The position numbers and the translations under genes were made by a program. The notes beneath the pieces are model-generated. The model had not been told where the DNA came from, made no database searches, and saw only the letters and a list, made by a program, of their open reading frames with translations. DNA of 64,000 nucleotides from Sclerodactyla briareus (lineage: Eukaryota > Echinodermata > Holothuroidea > Dendrochirotida > Sclerodactylidae). The first letter of the stretch is position 1; every line of letters begins with the position of its first letter. The stretch is taken from positions 124,001-188,000 of the forward strand of contig JAODTK010003455.1 of NCBI GenBank assembly GCA_026419785.1, read 5' to 3'. Shown here in pieces: positions 24,061 through 36,239 of this stretch.

Positions 24061-25876
24061 GTTAATTCAATACCAAAATCTTAAAGCAACACATGGAATG
24101 CCTTGCAATTGTTTGCATAGATCACTATGTTGACGATGGAGTTCCAATGACATTGAGAGGCTCAAATGCCTTCACTTCAGCACCCGGATGCACCACTCTC
24201 TGCTCTGGGACCACCAGTACTGTTTTGGTGAAGGGGGTTGGGGTTAGGGTATCAGGGGTTGGGTCTGGACCTGGGGATAACTTAATTCGATAGGAAGTAG
24301 TGCGCCCTTTTTACTGTGGCCCTGCTCTCACCCTCCTCTTTCCCTCTCCTCCCATGAAAGGTGCACCACTGACTGGGATGCATGCATACGTACACATGGG
24401 AGGGGCATGGGGGGCAGGTTGTTTCTAAGAAAATGGTGAATTTTTGTTCACCCCTTTTCTGTCATTTGAGCAAAATTTAGGACATAACTAATGCCTTTCT
24501 TTGTCCCACAAATTGAATCATATGAAAGGTCACATAGTACACTGACTACAGAAAATATTTCTAAAATCCCAAACCTCATTTGGGAGCATCAGGTTTTATG
24601 CAGGGGAACATACCCCTCTTACCCCCACCCCCATTTGGCCCTGCTACTGGGGGTGTCCCAGGCTCACCTCCTGAAATTAAATTTTATTAATTCATGCTCC
24701 ATGCTACAAACCCCTTTATGGCTATTTTGCCAGAGATTCCAAATCAAGATACCTGTCATTTATATTAAATGTACACCACAGAATTCAGAGTTGTTGGCTT
24801 TTCCCACACTCCAATGTCCCCAATGACAACATTTATGAGCTGTGACTTTCACAGCCTTGTATTGCTGCTGTCATATGCCTAATTGAACAATGGTCTGTTT
24901 ATATTCCCCTGTGGGTTGTGGCTTCACAGTTGCCCCAGTAGTGCCAAGCTTCCAGGCCTATATTTTCCTCTCTTTCCATTTGATGAATCTGTTGGTCACA
25001 TCTGTTGCAACATTGGGCACTAGATAACTGAGATAAGGCAATATCAATAGTATGGGCTTGAAGTGAGAGAATACATCTAGACAGAATAGTCCAAAGAGAT
25101 TTACAAGGGAAAGAAGGAGAAGGTAGTTATAATTTATAGTCATGATGTCCCAGAACAGATGATCTGTGTCAGTTCAACCCATGTCAACTTGGATAACAGA
25201 ATATGATGATTGAAATAATGGTGATGATATGGACTGAGATTGAGTGGTGAATGGTGACCTTCAGGGACCAGGGAGGTGATGGAGGTGGGGTGGGGAGGGG
25301 GGGCAGCTATTTTCCCCTGTGGAGTGTGGGTGAGTTCAAAGTAACACAATGTGGTCATTAGTAGAGAGATTTCATAAGGACACAGTGCAGTGAGTAAAAA
25401 TCATGGTAAATTCAAGGCTAGTTGTGATTCTCTATTGGTTCTGCCCCAAAGTGAAATGGGATACAAAAATGTGCTGTGTAAAGTCTAGTATTTTTGTACT
25501 TTTCACACAGACATTTTGGACATCCTTGCCTGTAATCATGATTTCTTGACTTGTTGCGCCAGTGTTCGAAATAGCTAGTGTAGCATCGTCAATGCTCCTC
25601 AAATGAACAAATTGCTACACACTTTGGGAGTGCATAGCGTTAAGTTTGCACACATAACTATAGACCACATACAGGTTTCCTACAATTCCTCCTTCCTCCC
25701 CAAATTGCTAACCAGAAGTGTCCGCATCATTTCAAACGCTGGTTGCAACCCTTGGCATTGCTATAAGTTTCATTCAGCCATAATTTGTTGCTCCAGTCCC
25801 AAATCATGCTTTGCCAGACCAGACAAATATTCGCCACTGCATGTAAAACATTTCCATGTATGTTCCTTCTCCATAG
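24061..25876 (+). other. SPAG16 intron 3, 3' part
   Basis: Ordinary AT-rich sequence up to the exon 4 acceptor. It has poly-G runs at 25296-25305 and no recognised element or gene. Confidence 0.4.
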
Positions 25877-26015
25877 GTATGAGCTTCAACAGAAAGGTGT
25901 TCTTAACAGCGAGGACATCAGCACGGTACCTGACGTATACACCAGAAACCAACAGCTGGATAGCCAACTGAAGACGAGGAGAATGACTTGGACAAGTTTA
26001 AAAATGCAGCTCATG
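25877..26015 (+). CDS. SPAG16: SPAG16 exon 4: start of the coiled coil
   Basis: The acceptor is CTTCTCCATAG. It reads YELQQKGV, then VPDVYTRNQQLDSQLK, matching SPAG16 YELIQKGV and VPDVYTQ at the start of the coiled coil. After LK the frame must slip by one base (an extra G near 25973) to read DEENDLDKFKNAAHA, the counterpart of KKDLKHYKQAADKA. This is a homopolymer-type deletion. The 3' boundary is uncertain. Phase to exon 5 calls for an end after CAT G at about 26015, but the next bases (CGTCAT) are not a good donor. Confidence 0.85.
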
Positions 26016-26249
26016 CGTCATAGAGCGCCTGCTTAATACAAGAAGGACTGAAACTAGATGAAAAGGCATTGTTGTCTGAAAGCAACTGGCGGAAAAGTGA
26101 CAGCATTGTTTGCTTGTTGTCACAAAGAAAAATTATCCCATGCAATTTGATATTGATGTGCCATATTGTTTACAATTTCTTGTCAATGTAAAATTAGTTC
26201 TGATATAGACTATTCTTTCCATACCTAATTAAAAGGACCAGCGCTATGG

Positions 26250-26490
26250 AGATATTTGTCCGGGGGGGGGAACCTAAGGGAAGGGCCCTCATAAATCCCC
26301 ACCCTCCCTATTGGCAAATAAGTACAATTTATGGGCCCCTAAACACATGCTGCTGCATATTTGCTAAATAACAGCCAGCTACAAAGACTCTACTGAACTG
26401 CAACTTGTAGTAAAAATTTATTAATCACATGGGTCATAGGGGGGGTTGGTTCTCTGACCCACAAACATCCCCCCCCCGGGGTATGCCTGA
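26250..26490 (+). repeat. Repeat F, copy 1 (foldback-associated)
   Basis: It shares CACCCTCCYATTGG, ATTTATGGGCC, ACACATGCTGCT, CATATTTGCTAAA, TGAACTGCAA, AGTTTATTG-like sequence and GGGTCATAGGG/GGGTCACTGGG, in order, with 36240-36500. Here it sits just before the GGGAACATC array. At 36.2 kb it sits just after the left array of the larger foldback pair. Confidence 0.75.
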
Positions 26491-26624
26491 TATTACTCCC
26501 TTTGGAAAAGCACCGCAATGTTCTGTCTGCCCATAACATTCAAACTGGAAAACTGAATGGGGCGGCCATGGAGGTTATGCCTATAATAACGAACATTGGT
26601 TGCTCCTAATGGGGTAACAGTAAG

Positions 26625-26845
26625 AAATCTTGATGTTCCCGATGTTCGAACCTCGGGAACTCGTACCCCGGGAACATCAAACCTCGTAAATTTGGGTGTC
26701 ATTGAAACTTATACGAAAACGGGGAACAGCTTACCCTGGGAACATCAAACCTCGGAACATTGACCCTCGTAATTTGGGTGCATTACAACTGATACGAAAA
26801 CGGGGAACATCGAACCATGGGAACATCGGACCCTAGGAACAGGTA
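26625..26845 (-). repeat. Short-unit array related to foldback arms (GGTTCGATGTTCCC)
   Basis: Read on the minus strand the array repeats GGTTYGATGTTCCC and GGTCCGATGTTCCC. Two larger units share ACCTCG..AATTTGGGTG, then TGATACGAAAACGGGGAACA-type sequence, so there is a higher-order duplication of about 85-110 bp. The core GGTTCGATGTTC differs by one base from the GGTTCGATATTC core of the arrays at 35.8-42.66 kb. Confidence 0.7.
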
Positions 26846-26898
26846 GACCACAACAGAACTCAACATTGTCATGGAAACAGGATCCCTGCCTCCTGCCC

Positions 26899-26914
26899 AC
26901 CCCCCCCCCCCCCC

Positions 26915-26953
<39 letters not shown>
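26899..26953 (+). repeat. 55-bp poly-C tract
   Basis: Almost pure C with a single A interruption. It is the longest homopolymer in the window. Its length is unlikely to be reliable. Confidence 0.9.
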
Positions 26954-26954
<1 letters not shown>

Positions 26955-28849
26955 ATTTATGCCCACGCACAAATGCAGCTTCATTCTACATGAAGTTCTA
27001 ATTTGGGCAAAGCACTGGAGGCTGGGAAAATTCAAACTTGGGCAAAGTCTTTGTTTTGAAACATTTGTATCTTTGGTTATACAGGGCTGCCCCCTTTTGT
27101 ACAACTGGCTCCCAAATGTGTTTGCTGCAGTCAATATCATACTCAGATCAGTAACTAGGTCCTACTGACCTTCAGAGAGAGTAGGCCTACATCCTTTGAT
27201 GTCAGTCCCATATAGATCTCCCTAGACACATTTTCCAAGAATCAAGGTGCCATTTGAACTCTTGTCTATTGAAACAACTCCATTGTCCTTTGTTGCAGTC
27301 ACAGCTGAATGTCTTTGACTATTTGAAGTTGAATGGATCTCTCTTTGTAGTGGTAGCACTGTGACAGCCGGGATTGCATGATGCCATTGTGAAAAAATTG
27401 TCTCGGGACAATTCTATATATAGATTAAATTTAATATATACATCACCCATGTTATTATATACTTTTTTTTTTGGGGGGGGATCACTGAGGGGTCAACACT
27501 GGGGGGTTTGACCTCTTAAACTTTCTTAGGGCCTTCCATACATACCGCTTTTTGAACACACACAAAAAGCTAACCTAGTGTAGTTTAGTTTCGTAGAAGG
27601 GAGTGGAAGGAAGAATCCTAAAGGACCGCTAATACCACTCAACCCAAAAGAGAGAAACAAAACCTGAAGATGCACTCCACATTTCTTGGGAAGCAAACAG
27701 CCTGTCCTTGAGGCTTCACAATCTTAGAAGACCAAACAACCTCTCCCAGGGAGGCTGTTCACTCAGTACTTCCGCATATCTATCTACAAAGTTTGCCACA
27801 AAGCTTGAGAAAGGAGGATCCCTATTAGTTCACTGGCAAAATAATACGGAATGATAGGGTTGCCAACCCGGACTACTTTAAAAAGTTGCCAGATGTTCAA
27901 TGGGCGCGGGTGGGGTGCAAAAGTTCATATGGGGTAAGTTCCGTAGTTCCAGATTCACAACCAGTGAGTTTCGGTGAATTGGAGTGGTTTCGGACCCCCC
28001 AATTTTCAATGGTGGTTGTGCGTCATCTGCATTGTGCCTAAATCTCAATACAACATTAATTTTGATATGCCATGTAGGGCTTTTCCATCTTGGCATCGAA
28101 CAGCTCTCCGTCCATATTTTGTTAGATGTTGAGAGATAGTGATGCTTCTTCAAATGAGTGTTTGGCTAGGTGTTACAAATTCAAAGATGTGTAGACCCCC
28201 AATGAAGCTATAGTTGGATGATATAATCTATTAATAATCCCGAGCATTCCCACCATCTGTCTAACAACTTAATCTGCGGTCCCTGGCCAAGCTAAAATGA
28301 GGTTCCTATTCATATTCTTTACTCGCCTGCAACAGTTTAAATAAATCGGACCTACTTGTCTAAACGAGCTTGGTTGCAGTACCATAGACTGAAATAAATT
28401 ATAATTTTGATAGCCCGAGGGACGCATAAGTCGTAATAGCTAACCCGTGCCTGTACAGGCAGACAGTGCCGCGGTCATAAACCAGTTTAAAAAACAAACT
28501 CGCTGCATGCTACATTCCGTTGCTTGTATGAGGAGTACAAATAACAAAACCTTGTCTGATCAGGGCCTCGTGTCAGATACTGAAACACACGTCAGATTCT
28601 GAAACAAGCAGTTCAAATGTGCAAACATCTTGGCATAGTTCTTTCTTCAGCCCAAGCGGTGAATCATTCCAGACATGAGGGGGATTAAAAGGCTGTCTAC
28701 TATAAAAAACAACTGCAGGCTTGGATACAACAGACTGACAGATGGTTTCATCAGAGAATGGAAAACTATATATAAGTCCAAACTCCATTTAAATACAATG
28801 TTTCCTATGTGAGTTATTGACCTTCAAAGTTTGCCCATTATGGCGATAC
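26954..28849 (+). other. SPAG16 intron 4, unannotated part
   Basis: AT-rich intron DNA with a T/G-rich run near 27463-27480. No gene or bounded element was recognised. Confidence 0.4.
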
Positions 28850-29290
28850 AATTGGGACCCATACGTCACCATCTCGACTTAAACCCAGGAAGTATATCTT
28901 ATTTCATCGTTTCATTTTGTTGAAAAGTCAACATTAAGCAGAGGACCTTTTGTTGTCTTCTCTCTCCTCACATCACCAAAGTAACCATCACCACCTACCA
29001 ACCCAATACAGCAATCCTCTCCCAAATACTAAATGCTTTACAAAGTGATGATAATCTGGAATTTTGATAGAAAAGTTACAAGATTTTTTTGCAGGGTTGT
29101 GCAAGTATGACATCAAATATTATTGCATGATGGGTCCTTTTTGATCTTGCAACAATCATATGTACACACTTCAAAGGGACTGTAACTCCGTAACTGAAGT
29201 TGTATGAACTTCCGGTTAGACTAATACATTCAGTTTTTCTCCAGCTATTAATATTAGCCTTCTTATGATTATATTGCAGTTGTCCTTTAA
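28850..29290 (-). repeat. Interspersed repeat (family D), copy 2
   Basis: It is the minus-strand counterpart of 20130-20690: GATGGGTCCTTTTTGATCTTGCA is the inverse of the GCAAGATCGAAAAGCATCCCA region, GCAGGGTTGTGCAAGTATGACATCA the inverse of the CATAC/CACAGCCCTGC region, and ATTTTGTTGAAAAGTCAACAT the inverse of the AACAAAATG block. Confidence 0.75.
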
Positions 29291-29754
29291 ACAATATATA
29301 AAAAAAATTCTTAATCAAGATATTTGGTTGTCGAATGCGCGTATATTATCAGAATGTAGCATTTTTCAATATTAATTGGCAACTATATCCCAGCTTTTTA
29401 TGTAAATACGCACTCACAGACAGGACAGTATTAAACTGCCATCTGAAGAGACTGCAACACATCTGTGACTAATTGTCTCGAAACATATTTTCTAGCAGAA
29501 GTTGAGTTATGTGCTGGTGGGATGTGTGTCTCCCCTCAGGACATCTTGAAAAGATTGTGTGCATCCTGTTTCGTGCAAACAAACAGCCTGTTAACCCCCT
29601 ATGACCTTTGACCAAATATCATTATCATCTCACTTACCTGTTAGGCACTTATTGCTAAGATTTTGTTATACTGACTTGTCACAAATTCTCTATGGATCTT
29701 GCAACTGGTCTGAACTGTCCTAAATACAAACCTTCATATTCCTTCAAATTAGAA

Positions 29755-29860
29755 AACTTTCAAAATAGAGGGAGCTGTCGGAATATGGAGAATACATATT
29801 CACCTGTTGTGATGGCAGCCACACTGTATTTCAGCCACAAACTTCATTGTTAAGAATGGG
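29755..29860 (+). repeat. Short interspersed repeat (family E), copy 1
   Basis: AATAGAGGGAGCTGT, GGAGAATA, TGTRATGGCAG, CACACYSTAT and CAGCCACA occur in the same order at 43936-44020. The function is unknown. Confidence 0.7.
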
Positions 29861-29943
29861 GGGCTCACCAAACGCAGTGTGTGCTTACTTTTTGATTCCT
29901 TGGCCGAGTCAACAGAATCTATGGCAGCATCAACCGTGCGTAT

Positions 29944-29955
29944 GTGTGTGTGTGT

Positions 29956-29994
<39 letters not shown>
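29944..29994 (+). repeat. (TG)n microsatellite
   Basis: A nearly pure TG run of about 50 bp at the 5' edge of a family A-like repeat. It could form Z-DNA and is likely length-variable. Confidence 0.95.
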
Positions 29995-29995
<1 letters not shown>

Positions 29996-31010
29996 CACCC
30001 CCTGTCAGCACGATATCTAACGATGCAAACGGTATCAAGTTCAAAATACGTATGTGGGTTGCACATATGGGGGAGGATGACCCCTATTGTTCTGGGTGCC
30101 CGTTCAAGTTCATTCAAGGTCACGAGGAGGCAAAGTTCAAAAAGCTTGTCAGCACGATATCTGACGAACGTGAGTATCTATCGAGTTCAAATTGGGTATG
30201 TGGGTAGCATGTATGGTGAGGATGAACCCTATTGTTTTTGGTGTCAGGTCAAGGTCATTCGAGGTCACCACAGAAAATCGTCATATATCTCTGTAACGAA
30301 ACATTTTGGAGGACTGTCGTAATAGAAAGTTTCGTTCGTCTGGGTGAAATACATCTGGTGACCGACTTTGACCTCATTTGACCTTTTGACCTCATTTGAC
30401 CTTTTGACCTAGTGATTTTGCATGCTTTTTTTGTGTTGGCCGGAAGCGTCTTGTTAAGACAAACAAAAGTTCAATGACAACTACCTATTACTACAATACT
30501 CATATCACAAGCCTATCCAATGAATGTTGGTATGAGGTCAGACAGCTAAAATCGTCATATATCTCGGCAACGAAACATTTTGGAGGACTGTCGTAATAGA
30601 AAGTTTCGTTCGTCTGGGTGAAATACATCTGGTGACCGACTTTGACCTCATTTGACCTTTTGACCTCATTTGACCTTTTGACCTGGTGATTTGCATGCTT
30701 TTTTTGTGTTGGCCGGAAGCGTCTTGTTAAGACAAACAAAAAAGTCAATGACACTTACCATACTACATCTCTTTCACAGCCTACCTCATGAATGTGGACG
30801 GTCAGACAACAAAACACTGACAATGGGGATAAAATTTGGCAGGTTTGACCTCTGCTCGTCAGCATGATATCTAATGAATGCAATAGATATTAAGTTCAAA
30901 TTCAGTGTGTGGATTGTACACATTATGAAGATTTAACCCTATTGTTTTTGGTATCAGGTCAAGGTCCATTCCAGGTCACCATAGACAATCCTTATATCTC
31001 TGCACTCGGC
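29995..31010 (+). repeat. Diverged family A repeat with a 274-bp tandem duplication
   Basis: Family A blocks (CAGCACGATATCT, CCCTATTGTTTTTGG, TCAGGTCAAGGTCATT) occur three times. Within it a unit starting AAAATCGTCATATATCTC at 30274 is repeated from 30548. The segment from ACATTTTGGAGGACTGTCG through the repeated TTTGACCTCATTTGACC blocks is identical, so the duplication is recent. Each unit also holds a short internal TTTGACC repeat. Confidence 0.85.
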
Positions 31011-31067
31011 AACTGCAACGATCATTGTACAGAGTGAGAACAAGCCATATAACCAACCAAACAAATA

Positions 31068-31650
31068 TTTCCCCCAGTGTAGAAGTAAATTCTTGAATTG
31101 TCAAATTTTATTGTTATTCCTGATATGTTGAGTATTGGAGCAGCACCAAATATTTCCCCAGACAAGACAGTACAAATTCTTGAATTTTCATTTTATTATC
31201 ATCCTGATATGTGTGAATATTGGACTAGCACAGTGACCAGTCTATATGTACCCCCTGATTAGTAGGGGTGTTGCTACGTGTGGGGGTTGGCAATTTTTGG
31301 TCTGCAACTCACCCACCCCCCCCCCCGCCTCCCAGGTTTCATAGGCACGTATGAAAAATTAAAAAATTAGCCCTATATGAAGCCTGCATCACTGCATTAA
31401 TAGACAAATGTCCCATAATTGCACAAGCATAAACGCCTCTTCTTGCGTATAACCTCCCTCATTTTGGTATGTTTCGACCACCAAAGGTTGGTGTTGCCCT
31501 CTTCATAAAATCTGGGTTTCTTCAACTCCCCCATCCCCTCTCCCCTTCCCCAATACAGTATGCCCCCCAGTGAAGACAGTACAATTCTCAATTGTATTTT
31601 ATATTATTCTTCCTGATATGTCTGAATGTTGGACTAGCACCAGTACCATA
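31068..31650 (+). repeat. Three dispersed copies of a ~85-bp unit
   Basis: Copies start near 31068, 31150 and 31565. Each has CCCCAG..AAGACAGTA or a variant, ATTCTTGAATT, ATTTTATT, TCCTGATATGT, GAATRTTGGA and a CTAGCACCAGT-like end. The first two are tandem. The third is separated by a poly-C-bearing insert of about 330 bp. Confidence 0.75.
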
Positions 31651-33839
31651 ACAAACTGGCATTTTTTTTCCATAGGCGTATATTATATTACTCGAGGGGA
31701 GAATGCCAAGTTTGTTTTTACATTAAAAATTGAAAACGGTGATATGATCTTCAAATTTCCCATTTAACTAGTTATTACAGCAAAATCAACACCAAGGAAA
31801 TGTTCGGCGGAATTCATATTAGAATCACTATTAGTCCCATCCATTATCCTCTTCAACCACTGTTCTGCATTGTGTGTGTATACTAGAATTAGCCTTCAGT
31901 TTTGACTGGTCAACATTTAATTTCTCAAGCTGTGTGTGTGAGACTGCAAAGAAGTGAGAAGTAAACAAACTATATAAACTTAGACTTCCTGCATACAATT
32001 CAGTGTAGAAATGGTACCTGGTACTGGCAATAGCTCAGAGGATTGAGAGTGGGTAATCCAATTATTCTCTGTGTGCAATCGGTCTACTGATTATCGATTG
32101 TTTACACACTTCCCTATGGGAATCTAGCGAAAAGCACACTTCCATGTTTTGAATTACTTGACAGGCAGGACTTACCATTGGGTATTATAATCCCTGTGAT
32201 TCATAGACAAGCCCGAATGAGGGGATTAACTGTGGTGTGTGTAGAAGCATTAAGAGGGTAGTGTGATTTGGGGAGGAAGAAGACAGCACGGGTCAAGGAA
32301 GTCTTCTAAAGTGGGGAAGGGCGCAACATTTTTGGCATTTTTTGCTATTGAAGCAAAAGTGAGGCATTACCCTGTACCCGCAGGCAGAAATGGGCAGGGG
32401 TTTGATTCTATAAAGTATCTCTCTTCTTCCCAGGTGCCTCATGCTAGCTGTGTTGACTGTCGCATGATGGACTATTTTGGGAAAAGGTGATTGCAGGGAT
32501 AAACATGTTAAACAATTGGCAGGAAGTCATACGGATCAAACATTAACTGAGCCCACATAATTCAGAAATGTCTCAACATGGCTATATATCTAGAAAATTA
32601 CAAAGATCATGTCTTTTCTATTAATCTTATTTGTATTATTATTCGTGCATCCAGATATATTTGTTATGTGGGTGGGCCATATAGAGAGACATTCCCCACC
32701 CCACCAATTTAGGAGAGATATGTGATTTGAAAACTTGTGAAAAGTTTGACACAAAAAATAGCAATAAGACATTTGAGGCCTGGTAAAATGGCTATTGATA
32801 CAAGTATTCGGAACAGTTATGCACTTGTCATTTCAACCCACCCCTTGTACCCCAGACAAGTGAGTCATTGCACTTAGGTGGGTCAACAAATGATTCACCC
32901 CTCAACACTTGTGCCTGAAAAATAATATAAATTGGATACAACCCCAGTCACTTTAAAGACCACAGACTACTGACATACAAATTGAAACGACTGACTGACA
33001 ATGACTTGCCCCTTAGTCACATTAGTGCATTAATGAAATACTTACAAATGACCAACATGTGAGACACCAATGCTATTGGACACTGAATGTACCTACAATG
33101 ACTCGCTTTGTTCATGGTAGTGGAGGGATTTCAATTGACAATATATAGGCCCGTATCACTTTCTCTTTCCCCACACTATACCCCTACAAGAGAGATTGTT
33201 GTTCACATTTGTAAATGATGTGGGTCGTCGATTCCAAGAACTGCACTCTTCATTAATCTATTTGCTTGACCACACCAGTCACTTATGATGATTATTTCGC
33301 GAAAGTGGTCTCTCATTTATCCCCTTCTTGCCTGCATCTGTGCCGACTCAGAGTTACGATCGCTGGGGCTTCCCACACTGAATGGAAAACATTGGCCCTC
33401 CTGGTTCTGACTCGTGACTTTACCAACCTTCACTCTTCAAGATATACGTACTTACAGGTTCATTTTCAGTAATTTCACTTCAATTGCCTCAGATTACTTT
33501 TGGACCTTGGTCAAAAGCACCAGGTATCTCGCTCTCATGCGCTTGTACTATTGCAGTGATCGTTTTTGTTGTCAATTGTAGTTTGAGTTGGCACCACACA
33601 TCTTGCAGGGTTTGATATAGTTGGTAAGGGGAACTGTCAGGGAAAAAAGGCAAGATCACTACGCGTTCTTGCGTTTCTTGTTATCTAGTATATAACTAAT
33701 GACAGTGCCATGATCCAATACTACATTTGGGGTTTACCCGACAGTATTGGTAAGATCAATCTCACGGGACAATACCACAGCTGTGGTAAACAGCATCTTC
33801 AAGTTGAACAATAATGAGTCCTCTTTTGTTTCCTTGACA
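31651..33839 (+). other. SPAG16 intron 4, unannotated part
   Basis: A tRNA-like head remnant (GGCAATAGCTCAGAGGATTGAGAG) lies near 32025. The rest shows no gene or bounded element. Confidence 0.4.
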
Positions 33840-34213
33840 AAGTCAGAGGAGTCCAATGTAGTGCAGGTCAGTATGTGTGCATATGCTGTGTGTGTGTATG
33901 CAATGGTGATGGCAGGCTTATCCAAACGTAACTTCAACCCTGCCTTAATGATCAAGCCATATTGGTATGATTGGTATTGATCCCTATTGTTTGGGGCTCT
34001 GGTCAAAGTTATGAAAGGCAACAGAATCCATGTCTGAAAGTTCCAAATGCTTGGTCCATCGGCTGAATTTGTATGTAGCTTTTTCATGGTAGTAGCAAGA
34101 ACCCTATTGTTTTTTATATTGTATACCCCATAGTTATAGGGAAATTGTGGGAACTTGATATTTAGTCCATTTCCGCTTGTGAACATGATGACTTGACCCC
34201 CCTGGTGGATGGG
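33840..34213 (+). repeat. Family A repeat, left part, interrupted by a foldback element
   Basis: Family A blocks (CCCTATTGTTT, TCCAAATGCTTGGTCC, TTTGTATGTAGCTTTTTCATG, GAACCCTATTGTTTTT, CCATTTCCGCTTGTGAACATGATGACTTGACCCC) run up to GGTGGATGGG, where the foldback begins. The same repeat resumes at 35251 with GATGGATGAAAGCTCATATGTGGG. Confidence 0.75.
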
Positions 34214-35250
34214 AACAGGACCGCCCGATGTTCATAAGGCCTTTTCTTCTAGGCTTTTGTTCATAAGGCCCGTTATTCATAACGTGCAAATTTTCGGCAC
34301 AAGGGTGCGTTATTCACTAATGACCAAAAAGGTCCGATTTTCATAATAAAAAGGGGGTCTTTGTTCATAAGGTCCTATATTCATGATGACTGAAAAGGCC
34401 CGTTTTTCATAATTGTCAAAAAGGTCTGTTATTCCATAACCGAGGCACAAGTCCATTATTCATAATAGTCAAAACGGTCTCGATATTCCATAATGGCGAA
34501 GGGTCCGTACTTTCAGATAAAGCGAAAGGAGACCGTTATTCATAATAGCAAAAGAGGTCCGTTATTCATAATAGCAAAAGAGGTCCGTTATTCATAATAG
34601 TGAAAAGGGTCCGTTATAATAGCAAAAGAGGTCCGTTATTCATAATAGCAAAAGAGGTCCGTTATTCATAATGTGTTTCTTTTCAGTGATATACTTGCCA
34701 AACAGATTGTTCTACCTATGCGGGGTCCGGCAAGGATGCAAACCATAAAACTGCAGCAACCTTTTTGGTCACTCGATCCCTGACAGATCCACGACCGGTG
34801 TTTGTGTTTCTTATCATGAATAATGGACCTTTTTCCCGATTATGAATATTCGGACCCTTTTCCCTATTATTGAAAACGGGACCTTGTTTCTGTTTATGAA
34901 TACCTCGGACTTTTGTTCCATTATGAATTCGGACCTTTTCTCTCATTTATGAATAACGGACCCTTTTTCCTATGAATAACGGACCTTTCTCCTAGATGAA
35001 TAAGGACACTTTCCACTATTATGAATTGCGGGGGGGGACCGTTTTTATACCCTTATGAATATCCAGACCTTTGTTGTGATTATGAATATCGGACTTAGGA
35101 AAGGGGGAATAATATAAAGAACCTTTCGGCCATTATGATAACGGACCTTATGAACAAAAGGCCTATGAATAAAAGGCCTTATGAATAAAAAGTGCCTTAT
35201 GACCCAACGGGGACCTTATGAATAAAAACCCTTATGAACATCGGACTGTC
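34214..35250. mobile_element. Foldback element 1: inverted arms of tandem 26-bp units
   Basis: The left arm (about 34214-34690) is an array whose unit starts GGTCCGTTATTCATAATAG and ends in CAAAAGA. The right arm (about 34800-35250) is the same array inverted (TTATGAATAACGGACC). The outer ends match as inverted repeats: CCGATGTTCATAAGG on the left and CCTTATGAACATCGG on the right. A spacer of about 110 bp separates the arms. It splits one family A repeat, so it is an insertion. There is no transposase frame. The design resembles Foldback/FB-type elements, but I know of no named family with this unit. Confidence 0.8.
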
Positions 35251-35410
35251 ACCGATGGATGAAAGCTCATATGTGGGTTCTTCATAAGGATAAATAATCC
35301 CAGTCATTTTGGGGTAGGTCTAAAGTCATAAAGCCCTGTCAAGGATGTCACCTTAGCCTTTTTGCTTTCTGGTGTAATTACCTCTGCCATAAGTCATGTA
35401 GTCAAGTGGT
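35251..35410 (+). repeat. Family A repeat, right part
   Basis: It continues the unit interrupted at 34213, with GATGAAAGCTCATATGTGGG, TTTTGGGGTAGGTC and the 3' block CTTAGCCTTTTTGCTTTCTGG. Confidence 0.75.
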
Positions 35411-35792
35411 TGTTGCAATAGCGGGTTATTTCCCAGTTTTACAATGTACCGAAACAGTCGTCAGACAGAACTAACCTATGTTGTGGAAGATTTGCGGAGA
35501 GGGTGGTGGTTTTGGGGGTTTTTATAAGGTCGCACTTTTTTCCTAAAACAAACAATTGCCATGCCTGCACTGGCAATTGTTGTAAGCTAGGCCAGAAATG
35601 GGGTGGTAAGAGTAGGATTTTAACCCAAGGAGTGAAAACCTATGGTAATCAGCTGCTACACCTTTGGGAGAATAGTGGCCAGCACAGCGATTCAAAACAG
35701 TGAGATCATTACAACAGACCATGTTATCGATCCTGGGGATGGAGTATAGTATACCCTAACAGTATAACGTGATAGCCGGAGATTCATTTTAA

Positions 35793-36215
35793 GGTTTCTA
35801 ATTATAAGGGTCATTGTTAAGGGTCATTATTCATAAGGTTCGTTATTCATAAGTTAGTTATTCATATGAGCAAAAAGGTGCCAGTGTCATAAGGTTCGTT
35901 TTAGGTAATGGCAAAAAGGGTTCGGTATTCATAATGAAGCAAAAGGTTCGTAATTCAGAATATTAGGAAAGGTTCGATATTCATATAGAAAAAGGTTAGA
36001 TTATTCATAATGGAAACAAAGGTTCGATATGCATAATAGAAAAAAAGGTTCGATATCCATAATAGAAAAAAAAGGTTTCGCTATTCATAATAGGAAAAAA
36101 GTTGCGATATTCCTTAATAGGAAAAAAAGGTCCGATAATTCATAATAGAAAAAAAGGTTCGTAATTCATTATCGACAAAAAGGTTCGGATATTCATATTA
36201 GGCAAATGTTCGATA
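35793..36215 (+). repeat. Foldback pair 2, left array
   Basis: A tandem array whose unit starts GGTTCGATATTCATAATAG and ends in an A-run. About 14 units are visible, with variants. The outer end carries ATAAGGGTCATTATTCATAAGG. It differs from the foldback 1 unit at about four positions (C to T, T to A, C to A, G to A). Confidence 0.85.
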
Positions 36216-36239
36216 TCCTTGAGTAAAGCAAGACAGGCG

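Noticed and set aside
29800-30207. Frames rich in His-Thr or Cys-Val over the TG repeat
   Set aside because: Direct translation of a (TG)n microsatellite.
33734-34186. 150-codon frame on the - strand
   Set aside because: Runs through family A repeat sequence. The frame is not conserved in other copies of the repeat.
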